DNA of 64,000 nucleotides, taken from positions 56,896,872 to 56,960,871 of the forward strand of contig OW121852.1 in the NCBI GenBank assembly GCA_933228895.1, read 5' to 3'. Position 1 is the first letter of the stretch. Each line of letters opens with the position of its first letter. Shown piece by piece: positions 10,731 through 21,146 of this stretch. A model generated the notes under the pieces. The model was given only the letters and a program-made list of their open reading frames with translations. It was not told the origin of the DNA and ran no database searches. The translations under genes were made by a program, and so were the position numbers. Origin of the DNA: Platycnemis pennipes. Lineage: Eukaryota; Arthropoda; Insecta; Odonata; Platycnemididae.

Positions 10731-11842
10731 GATTATGCATTATATGTCTCTTTCTTTCAAACTTCCACTTTTCCAGTTAAGTTCTAAGGAATGCAACATA
10801 AAGCGAAAACAATAAAATAACCATACAGCTCATTTTTAGAAGAAAAATCGCTGCATATGAATCCTAGCGACAATTCCTAAACCATTCACGACTTTCAAGC
10901 ATCAAAAACTGGAAAAATTGATGAAATGGTTCAAATGCATTATGATTTACTTCATTAGAGATTGAAAAGATTAAGAGTTAAATACATATCGAACATTCGG
11001 TGTGAGATTCTGTGTCAGCAGGTGTGAGAAACCGGCATAGCATCGTACTGAGAATATCATTAAGTAAACCTTTCAACAAAGTGGGATACGTGAAAAGCCA
11101 TATGGGGTTCAGCGATCGTTCGAAATCCTGTGAGACACGAGTCATAGTTGCAACGCTATTAGGATTCCCTTCGACCAGTCAGAGCGGAAAAATAAATATA
11201 TCGAGCTACGAATTTTCCCCTGCAGGAAACGCGAAGGATTCGAATAGAAGAGTCTTCCGGAAATGCTCTTTCCTGGGAGCCTCTCTAAACGTCGTGGCAG
11301 TGCACGCAGCGCAAACAAGGGAGCATTCCAGCCTGGGAACCGACAAAAAAAACCTGGAATTTATTTTTTGCGCCCTCTTGGAAAGAGCCACTGGAGGAAA
11401 ATATTCCGAGTGCTCCGCGAAGAGAGATACGAATATTTTTCTCTCCGCCTCCGCCGAGGGAAATACGAAAGCACGCTCAGCACTTCCCCGAATATCTTTC
11501 TGGGCAAAAAAAAATCGCAGTGAAAACAAAACGAAAACAAAAAGATGCCTCTGTTGCCGACATTGGTAATCGTGGAGATTTAAGGGGTGGAAATTTCCTT
11601 TCTTCGGCATTTTCTTTGCCAGCCGAAGACTTCGGTTAACCTCGCGTTGCATCAAAATGTGAACATGATCTATGAGAAGATGCAAATTTCATGTGTCATG
11701 CATATCGCGTCGGAGAACCCAATTGGGGCTCGAGAGAGAATAAAATTTTAAGACTTCTCCATTAGCATGAACATTCCCGTAACATCCTTCTTAAAAGAAA
11801 TGGAACCGCTGTTAGGGCGCTCTAGAAATAATTAAGTAATTA
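10731..11842. other. Unassigned DNA with GC-rich island at 11.2-11.6 kb
   Basis: Long frames occur on both strands over the same bases (185 codons plus, 159 codons minus), as expected where GC content depletes stops. Neither shows a domain, signal peptide or repeat I recognise. I do not call a gene. Confidence 0.35.
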
Positions 11843-14360
11843 TTGGCGACATGAGTATTAATATTTTAGATTGTAATTATGTTTCAGAAGAATTTAGCCT
11901 AATGAGCTCTTATGTTTAACTAGTATGGTTAATGAGCCTACACGAATTACCTCATCAACTGCTACATGTATTGACCATGTTTTTGCCCGGATTTTTAACT
12001 CCTTTAAATTTGAAATAAGCGCAAGGTAGCTCACTTGTCGGTTACTGATCATTGTGCGACTGTTATGTGAATCTCAGGCATGCTCAAAAACGTAAATTTT
12101 GATAGTTCCCATTTCATCAATTCCAATAAAATTCAGTGCAACGTATTAAAAACACGACTTGGTCACATAGATTGGGGTCCTCTTTATTATGAAACAAACG
12201 TATCCAGATGCTTTACTTTATTCTTAGATATATTAAAAAGCTGTGTCCAGGATTCAAAGTTCCAAACACAACGTGTTATTAACTCGAAAAAACTAAAACC
12301 TTGACAATGATCAATTATTGAAGAAAATGGACCGCAAAAAATACTTACTGAAAAAGCTGCAGAAGCATCCTCATAACGAGGAATTAAGAAAAAGAATTGT
12401 TAATTTTAGAAACAAAATGCAAGCACACAAGAAAAACTGCTAATAGCTAATATATGAAGCAATTTGACAGGTGGAAAGGTAATGCAAAAGAGCAGTGGAG
12501 ACTAGTGAAAGAGTTAACTGGCGAAAAACTAAAGGGTTCTCACATGCCAGAGTTAGTGATTAACAATCAACTTCTCTCAGATCCTGCAATTTTAGCGAAA
12601 GAATTCAACAAATATTTTATTAGTGTTTTCGAGTCCACCAAAACAATCTCATTTCAACAAGGTAATGCTTCTGGGCCTGTTATCAACATCCCAATCTTAT
12701 ACATCCTAGTTCCATGTATCTAGAACCAGTGTCATCTTTAGAAATTCGTAAAATTGTGAGTTCTTTTCAATCTGGAAAATCCGCTGGTCCAAATGGAACA
12801 AATATATCAATGCTAAAAGACATAATTGACCTCAGTGCTGATGCTCTGACCCATAATTTTAATACTAGTTTTATTCAAGGTGAATTTCCCGAATACCTAA
12901 AGAAAGCCATCGTTATTCCCCTACATAACAAAAGAGACCGACGCAATATAACAAACTATAGGCCAATTTCATTGTTATCTGTTCACTCAAAAATTCTTGA
13001 GAACCTAGTTAAAAAAAATGCTTTTGTCCTACCTGGAAAAGCAAACATTTTTAAGACGCAACCTTCATAAAGGGTAAAGGATCAGAAGATGCCTCAAAAA
13101 GCTTCATGACACGTCTACAACGCAATTAATTCGAATAAACGCGTTGCAGTCCTGTTCCTAGATATTAGAAAGGCATTCGATACCATAATTCATGATATTT
13201 TGTTGGAAAAGTTAAGTACATCAGCTATTCGTGGTACACCATAGAAATGGTTTTAAGAGTTATTTATATTCCCGCTCACAGTTTGTACGGGTAAATGATT
13301 GTGTTAGTGACAATGAAACCATAGCCCTGTCCGAAACGTGTGCTTCTAGCGCTAAGCATACTACAATGCTTGTTTCCAGATGGAGGGGGATACCGTCGGA
13401 AACACCCGAAGTATGTCCGAACGCAAAGCACTCTGGAAGAAGCATGCTACGAAGCCAAAGCACAGAAGCACGCTTCCATGTAGGCTTCGAAGCATTATTG
13501 GCAAGAATAACAAAAGATGGCGGAGCCGTTGGCTACTTATAAATATTTGTAGTATCTATTTTTTTACTCAGTATATTACATTTGCAAAATTATTACTATT
13601 CATGTCAATGATAAGATTAATATACATATAATCGGTATTTTTCTTCCGATCTAAACATTTGATAGATGTTGCCCTCTATCGTGTTTCACTATACATAGTG
13701 GTTATTTTTGTTGCCACTACTGCATAACGTCGCTCCTAACCGTAGACAGTCCGAATATGGAGTGTTCTTTCCCAAGCATGCTTTACTGTACGTCAGCAAT
13801 ACGTCATCACCAAGAATGCTTTGCCGAAGCATACTTGGTTTTCGGATACGGCTCATATGTTTTGGTGTACCACAAGGCTCAGTGTTAGGTCCAATATCAT
13901 TTCTCATCTACGTAAAAGACTTATGTAATTGTAAATTTACTGGAAAACTAATTATCTTCGCTGATGATAATGCACTTATTCATGAAGACTCATCCTGGGA
14001 AGAGGTGAGACTAAATTTGGAATCAGACCTAAGTATACTTAGTGAATGGATGGAATGTAATAAATTATTATTGAGTAAAAAGACGAAATCTTTGTGTTTT
14101 AATGTGTGCAATCGTTTCTCAATTGATTATCAGTTAATGTATTATAAACCAAATTGTGATCGAAACTTTTGTACCAACTGCATAAATATTGAACGTGTGC
14201 CTGAATATAAATACTTGGGAGTGACTGTAGATCAACATTTAAAGTGGGATAAACATATAAACCGAATTTCGAGGGAACTTAAATTTATCCACGTGAGGTT
14301 TTATTTCCTTCGAAATAAATGTCCCCAGCAATTCATTAAATCAATTTATAATGCTTTAGG
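11843..14360 (+). mobile_element. Decayed Jockey/CR1-group non-LTR element, interrupted by an inverted-repeat element
   Basis: The 5' end starts inside the endonuclease domain (GDMSINIL, then VNEPTRITSSTATCIDHVF near 11930-11990). It continues through a linker (QWRLVKELTGEK) into reverse transcriptase: AGPNGTNISMLK, then IVIPLHNKRDRRNITNYRPI near 12905-12970, LDIRKAFDTIIHD near 13160-13195, VPQGSVLGP near 13865, FADDNALIHE near 13960-13985, and YLGVTVDQHLKWDKHI near 14213-14258. Stops and frameshifts occur throughout. A 531-bp element splits the RT between VNDCVSDNETI and CFGVPQGS. Homology fades at IYNAL (~14360), so both ends appear truncated. RT motifs are firm; the clade name is tentative. 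Confidence 0.85.
13320..13856. mobile_element. 531-bp non-autonomous inverted-repeat element with CAT TSD
   Basis: The insert 13323-13853 begins agccctgtccgaaacg; the reverse complement of its right end begins agccgtatccgaaaacc. It is flanked by CAT at 13320-13322 and 13854-13856. Deleting the insert and one CAT restores the host RT frame exactly across ETI and CFGVPQG, which independently fixes its limits. There is no transposase. Internal subterminal motifs (cgaagcat/atgcttcg) recur in both orientations. A 3-bp TSD fits PIF/Harbinger-type or Chapaev3-type elements; the superfamily is unresolved. Confidence 0.85.
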
Positions 14361-16030
14361 CGCCGAGATGTCTATAATAGAATGCAAACTAAAAGACTAA
14401 CAGGAAAAAACTAATTACACGCTTCTAAATAAGTACACGAAAATCCCCCGCCGTCGTGTGTTTTCCACTGACAAAAAAGCAGGAGGATGGCATTTTATAA
14501 GAATTAACACATCCACGCCAGACATAGGAAAGAATGCCCGAGCTTTATAAAGCAAGATACTTAAACTAAAAAAAATCTACCTCAGCACGGAGTGGGGAAT
14601 GTGAGGAAGAAATTTTTTGGGGCGAGGAAGGAAAACAAAACTGTCACGAGCACTCCAAATCCTTGTCACTCCCCAAATGATATGGGATTACGTGTATCTG
14701 TACCGCCAAAGAGAAGCCGAGAGCTTGGAAAGCTCCGCCCCAAACTCCGCGTGTAGATAGCGAGGGTCGTAATGGATTCCTGTGGGAAGGCGCAAACTTC
14801 CCGGATGCGGAGATGGGACGCGAAGGAGCGGCACAACAGAGGCTCACGTCGGAAAATGAATTCTTGGGAGGGAAATGAGGCGGTGGATGGAGATAGCCGG
14901 GTTCGGTGGATGACGAGGGGCGCGCCGAACGTCTTCATCGAGACCTTGTTGGAGAGTAATTCATCACCATGGCGAGGGGAGAATGTAGTGACGCCCTACA
15001 ACGGAAGAGGATTGGGTAGCACGAGATTGAAAGGGCGGGACAGTTGATTTTTTTCTTCCAACAATAAGAGAGGGAGAGGATAGCGAAACTTTTTTCCAAG
15101 TCTTGACTAGAACGGGGGTTATGACATGATTAACGAGGCGATAAGACTCGCTGCTGTCGCAAAGCGTATCTGTATTTTTGATACTCAAACTTCATTCTTG
15201 ATATAAACGACAGTGACAATAATACTGCAGGGACTGGATTGGTCCGGCCTGATTAGTTTCACAATTTCCCACCCCAAAGACACTCATCCAGTTATCGTGG
15301 TACCCACGATCGCGCGACCCGTTAAATAATTTATTAAAAATTATGGGCGATGACTAGTTGGAGCAATTTATGTGATTAATTTGATCAATTGATAATTCCT
15401 ATCGTAACTAGTACGTTCGTGCAATAATAAATCACATTTGCTGGCAAGCACGGCATATGTTCACTGAATTAGTGTAACATGAATGTATTTTAAATCTTAG
15501 TACTTGATCCGACCTCGTAGAAAGGACCATCTAAACCGAGTGTACATATTGTATTGCCATTTCGATGGCTCTCTCCCCACGAGTTGAAATCCATTCCAGT
15601 AACTTCGGAAGGAACAGTGCAAACAAGGATTAAAATAACCAAGCGGCATTGAAAAGCGCGGCTCCAAGGGGCATCTCATAATTTGGATGGACCGATGAGA
15701 GGTGAGTATACGGATCCAAATAAGAACAAAATGTGAAACATATGTGCACCATGCTGTACAGGATTATTGGAAAGTTTTTAATATCCATCTTAACCTACCT
15801 CAACAGGTAGAACACTAGTAGGAACATGATGGACGAAAGAAGTAACGTTAATGCGAGACCACGCGCCATGATAAAACATGATCGTACTTAATATAATGTA
15901 AGACATGAGTGAACCAATATTGGGTGTAGTAACTAGAGTACTGGTATCCCTTCCAGATGGTCCGTAAACAAATCCTAGCTGCAGTAGATATTTTTCAGTA
16001 GAGTGAAAGTAGAATGCTGCGTAGAGAAAA
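14361..16030. other. Unassigned DNA with GC-rich island at 14.64-15.06 kb
   Basis: A CpG-rich patch with overlapping frames on both strands and no motif, followed by AT-rich DNA. No terminal repeat pairs found. Confidence 0.35.
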
Positions 16031-16110
16031 ATTCAGGTGAAGTTCACCGTCTGTTGGAAGGCTCTTGGACCCTTTGGTGCTCATCGTTAGAGCAGGTTCA
16101 TAGCAGTTCC
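16031..16110 (+). repeat. SINE family A body fragment
   Basis: The stretch caccgtctgttggaaggctc, then ggaccctttggtgctcatcg and ttagagcaggttc, matches the body of the family A SINEs at 17.5, 26.0 and 58.7 kb. The tRNA-like head is missing or too diverged to see. Confidence 0.5.
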
Positions 16111-17380
16111 GGTTTTTTCTATCCCTTTTTCATTCACAGAAAAGTTTGTACCACCATCCAATAACCCACCATGCCTTAATGGAAAAAATTATTTCAGCTG
16201 TCGATCACCTACCGAAAATGACTACAAATAACTGAACGAAATATGCTTGTCACATTTGGCTATGTTAGAGACGGAATTTCACACGCTATTTGATGAACCA
16301 AGTATGATATTTTGGCCAGGAATATTAAAACGGCGTGAAAAGCATGTACAAGTTCATTCGAAGAATGTGCAACGAGGGAGTTATGCTGGTTTACGGCATA
16401 AAATTATCCCACTATCTTCGCTTATCCCGCGAACAAGAAATACCATTTAGTTTTAAGGTCGGCTCATCCATTCTCCAATTCAAACTCATGCGGCTCGATT
16501 CCTTGTCAAAACTCTTTCAGGCATATTTTCTCGGCTACTTCAATAAGAGTATTTTGGGGTGGCGGCAAAATGGCCTCGAAGCCCTCTCGGATCCTTTGAA
16601 TCAAACGCGAGATCTTTATCACAATATCCGATAACAGGCGCTAATATATAACCACTTCGCGCGTAGGTATTTCATCAAACAAATGACGTCGTCGACGCCC
16701 TCCAATCTGATTCGATTTCCTCCGCCTTTCCGCACAGACTTCCGTTCGTTTTTATCGCTAAAATCTTCGATTTTTCCTTCGTGGAAAACCCGCACGTTCA
16801 ACCACCTCCTTCTCCTCTAACATTCATAACGACCTCAACTTATCACTGGCCACCGGCTGACCGTGTCGACAAAAAGTTCTCCCAAACGGGTTCAGGATCT
16901 GGTTATTTTTTTTATCTTCCTCCACTCTTTTCTCCTCCCACGCCTTCCCACGAGCACCGACACGATTAATTCCCCCACCCCACCACCCACCCCTCGCCGG
17001 CGAGCTACCGACGACAAAAAACATCCGCCCCTTCGGACGGCACCAGGGGCTTACATACCAAAAGCACACAACCCTTAATCTCATCCGATTGCGCTCCGGA
17101 TAAAAATAAAACATCCATTGATCAGGCTCAACTCTGCGAAATAAAAAGGGACGAATCATGCGTCGGTTTCCATCGAGACTGAAATAAAGGGTGTACAACC
17201 TCCGCTGCGAAACGGTTGTGACTACTTAAATGAGGTTGAGTGGCGAAGTTGCGGAAGCCCGAGGGGAGCGTGGTGCGTCATCTGAAGGGAGTCGTCATCA
17301 GCCCCCTGCCAATTATTCTGTCTTGAATGGGACCTGACTGATAGTATAGTTAAACGGAGGAAGAAACCGGTAACTAAAGT
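16111..17380. other. Unassigned DNA with GC-rich island at 16.65-17.1 kb
   Basis: The CpG-rich patch holds opposing frames without motifs (minus 16824-17198, plus 16863-17078). It contains many CCACCC/CACCC runs. No gene supported. Confidence 0.35.
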
Positions 17381-17660
17381 TATTTTCACCATTTGCGACG
17401 GATATGTCCTAGGGTACAGGTAGAATTTTTAAGGAAACGGAGAGAGGCTGGAGAGAAACTTGGACGGTATTGGCCTGCTCTTAACGAAAAGCGCCAAGGG
17501 GTTAACAGATTAACGTCCCATCAGACGGATGGATTTCTGCTCTTGAAGTGCTCTCCATATAATTCTCAAGTGGGGACCACTATATCAATGAAAAATCTCT
17601 ACCGTAGCCAGGCTTCGAACCCGGGCTCCCTGGGTCGGAATCCATGACTCTAGTTAACAC
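17381..17660 (-). repeat. tRNA-derived SINE, family A
   Basis: The minus-strand head has an A-box-like stretch (ggtggtgtgttaactagagt) and a B box (ggttcgaagcc at 17612-17622). Then come the shared body blocks gtccccacttgag, atatggagagcacttcaag, gatgggacgttaat and cttggcgcttttcgttaaga, then gcaggc. The copies at 25.9-26.07 kb and 58.7-58.9 kb share these blocks in the same order. It is non-coding. A TSD was not found. Confidence 0.7.
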
Positions 17661-19842
17661 ACCACCCCGATCCCCTCTCTTTTATCAGGCCATTTAAGAC
17701 CTTTAAGTTTAAGATTTAAGAGTGAGAACTTACAATTCCCAGGAAAGATAGACCACGGACACCCTTAGGTATACCTCAATTATGCTAATGTTCGAGAGCA
17801 TCAATCAACTCGAGGTAGGTAGGTATACATCTTAAGGAGCCTCTCTGAATATTTGTCGCCAAATGAACATTTCTGCGACGCCTTCAAGGGAAGATTTCTA
17901 GCGCAATGCGGGCAGCAATTTCTCTACCTTTGAGTGACAGTAGAGCACGGCGATACTGGATTCTCCAACAGACAAGATCGACCCAATCATTAACAAAATT
18001 CTGAACTAGAGGTTTCGTCATCGTACCGCATTTTGGCGAAGTTCCAGCACTAACAAAACTTGGAACCACAGCTTGGGTTCCAAACCACAACCCTGTCATT
18101 GGTAAGCTGTCTCATTTGGCCACTGCCGCACCAAACAATCGGCTCATTCCTTATCGTAATCCTGTATAACATGAGCGTATTTGTTTTCTAATATACTAAA
18201 GCCGAAGGTACCTTCGCAAAAAGTATGGGCCTTTCAAAATAAAAAATAACTCTTATATTATGCTGTTTAAAATATGTTGTCATTTCATTTTAATTCAACT
18301 TTGTCTTTGATTGGAAAAAAAATTGGACTGATGGGATTTTTTTACGAAACACCAATTACTATGAGGCAATCTCAAATTCCATCATCGCGCTTCGTATTCG
18401 TACATTGCTTTCCGGTTGTCATGAGTACACAAATCTTTTCCAGTAGAGTATACCAACGTCTTTAATGGGCATTAAATTTGTGGGAGGCACTAAGCACTAC
18501 CGCTGCTGCTCCTTACAACATTTTCTGAACATTCTCAAAGCTACTGAACTCCAAAAAAAGAAAATGCTGAGCTGCATTGCAGGCATAAAGGTATGAATAC
18601 TCCACTCGACTATTATCTCTTCCAATTCTGTGACGGAAAATAGATGCTTGTTGGTTGTTCGTTTGATGCTTCGGGTAAAAGTGAACATCTATTTTCGTAA
18701 GACACTAACTTCCATTTGAACATTGAAGCCTAAGCATACACAGCCATAGGCAAGACACATAGAAAGGTATTCAAGAAACTTTTGAGTATGCTTGGATTCC
18801 TCAAAGTACTCATTACGTCTGAAGAATATTCCAACAAGATCTATTGATGATTTGTCTCTCCTTAATTTGAATCTCCTTTTCCAATTACTTTGAAAGTGGA
18901 AATTCTATTCAATCTACGACTGAAACACGGATGCTTCTGCAATAAATTTACAAAAGTGAGATTATAGATTTCAAGGCTTTCAACCGTAAATGACATTGTA
19001 CACTTAAGTAATTCGATAGTTGGAGAGGAAGTCTGGAGCCGTTCAACTAAATGCAAAACAAAGAAGACAGTACGTCACACGAATTAATGGGCTACCCGAT
19101 TGGCACCTTGCCAAACAAATTCTCCTCTTAATTCTAAGAACATGGTATGAGAAATTATTGAGGAAATCAAATCTGGATTGAGGTAGTTTTAGAGGCCTAA
19201 TGTACAAGATAACGAAAGCGAAAAATAAATGCAAATATACAGCCATTAATCAACCAAAAAATGCTACTTTCGTTGTATTCTGAACTACATTTACGAAACA
19301 ATGCGTTTATAAATTATTAGGCGTCATGATTTTGAGGACAGAATAAAAAACGATTTTCTTGGATTCAAAATTATTATTTTAAAAGATGAATATTTGAAAA
19401 ATGAGCCATGCGAACTAAACCTAACTCAAATATGAACGTGAATGCTTCAAGTTCAACTACTTGAAAAAACGTTTCCCATGGATAAAATAGGAAGAGAAAA
19501 TATTTCACTAATATTGCTGCAGTTTTTTCTCGATCTGCTTGGAAGGTTATGTTTCCGGAAGAACAAACAATACAGTGAAACAAAACTAGACGCAAAACTT
19601 TTATACTAAAAAATACAGTAAAATCAATTGCAATGTATATTTGTTGTGACATTGACTTCACGTTATCCTCATGATATGCACATCATAGATTGTACAATAT
19701 TAGTATTAATAACATGTATCAGTAATATTTATTAAGCAATATATTCGAGGGGAAAGTAACAATGGAATTGGTCTGGTAGTGAAGGAATTCAAAATGAAAA
19801 ATTTGAATTAAATCTGAAACTTTTATTGCAATTTAGAAGCGC
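17661..19842. other. Unassigned AT-rich DNA
   Basis: No gene, RNA or repeat boundary that I can support. Confidence 0.4.
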
Positions 19843-20274
19843 ATTCATGGTGTTTCTTTACGGCAGCGAGGCATGGACGATGACAGCAGCGGAGAAGAAA
19901 AGGGTAGAAGCATTCGAAATGTGGCGCTACAGAAGGATGATGAAGAGTAAATGCATCGACCGAGTAAGTAACGAGGAAGTCCAAAGAAGAGTAGGATAAA
20001 AGAGAAGTCTGCTGACAACTCTAAAAAGAAGAAAAGACAACTTAATTGGCCACATCTTGTGACACGATGGCCTGATGAAGACAATCATCGAGGGAAAAAT
20101 GAACAGGAAGATTGGAAAAGGCAGGCATCGTATGAGATACATGAAACAGGTTGTGAGGGATGTAAAAGAGAAGAATTACGTCACAATGAAAAGGTTGGCC
20201 GATAGAAGAATGTAGTGGAAAGCTGCGTCAAACCAATCCTACGATTGTTGACCAATGATAATGATTCATGGTGT
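19843..20274 (+). mobile_element. 5'-truncated RTE-like copy with 11-bp TSD
   Basis: The insert 19854-20263 starts within the codons for FLYGSE and runs to the family 3' end (RLADRRM, then a stop where the family has EW, then AASNQS-equivalent codons and a TGA-type tail). Exact 11-bp flanks attcatggtgt lie at 19843-19853 and 20264-20274. The bases are very close to the full-length copy at 21.1-24.5 kb, only about 0.8 kb away, which implies a recent common source. Internal stops make this copy non-coding. Confidence 0.92.
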
Positions 20275-21100
20275 AAAAATATTGCCCAAGGCTTTTGAAA
20301 ATCAGATTTTAGTACGGGGTACGAAGCAAAATAATACATTTTCAAATGCCAATGAAACAGGCATATATAACGGATTCACATTCAACGCCAACTGACGGAT
20401 ATCCTGCTTTGGGTACGGCAGAGAGGGTTAGTTCAACGACTCAGTAATCGAGTTTTTCACTGCCAAAATGCGACTTTGAAGACGACCGAAGAGAAAAAGG
20501 CATGAGTCTTTCATAGAATATAATATGTTTCAGAAGAAAACCCTATACTCTTTTGTGAAAAATACTCTATTCGGATATTATATCCCCAATAGTATGGTTT
20601 GTGTTAGTCACCGATTCTATATGCTGACATTTAAAGAAATTTCAGCATATTGGTACCTAGGTGCCCATATTGGAGCATAGAGGACAAAGCAAAGTATTCA
20701 GAATCGAAGAAAATAAGTAGCTTACTGAAGATTCTTGGAGATTTCTTTATATAAGTCAGAAATACTCAGCATTCCGCAATCTCTTATTTACCCTACAGCT
20801 ATAAAGTAACAGGTTGATGGTTTCAGGCGTAACTTTATGGAAGTTGCTTTTATTCATTATGAATGATTGGATTTTTTTTCGCAAAGACCATGGTTTCGAC
20901 GGCTAACGGACCTGATGATGTTAACTTTAACCGTCGTTATCATCGAAGTAGTAGCAGGGGCGTAGATAAGGGGGAGGGTGTCGAGGGTGTCTGAAATCCC
21001 CCCCCCCCAAACAACAAGTACTAATATAACATAATAATGTAAATGAATTACTAGCAAGTGTGTAAATCTTTACTTTTCCGCTTATTTCATATTATGCGTC
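20275..21100. other. Unassigned DNA
   Basis: Contains a short G-rich then C-rich stretch (about 20955-21008, ending in 11 consecutive C) of the ggggcgtagataaggggg kind often seen in dispersed repeats. Otherwise nothing. Confidence 0.4.
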
Positions 21101-21146
21101 AGCAAGGTATCATCATCATCATCATCATCATCATTGGTCAACAATC

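Noticed and set aside
11012..11685. Opposing frames of 185 (+) and 159 (-) codons
   Set aside because: They cover the same GC-rich bases on both strands, have no domain or signal, and most likely reflect stop-codon depletion.
16824..17198. 124-codon minus-strand frame with a Gly/Trp-rich stretch
   Set aside because: Sits in a GC-rich low-complexity patch with a competing plus frame; no family motif.
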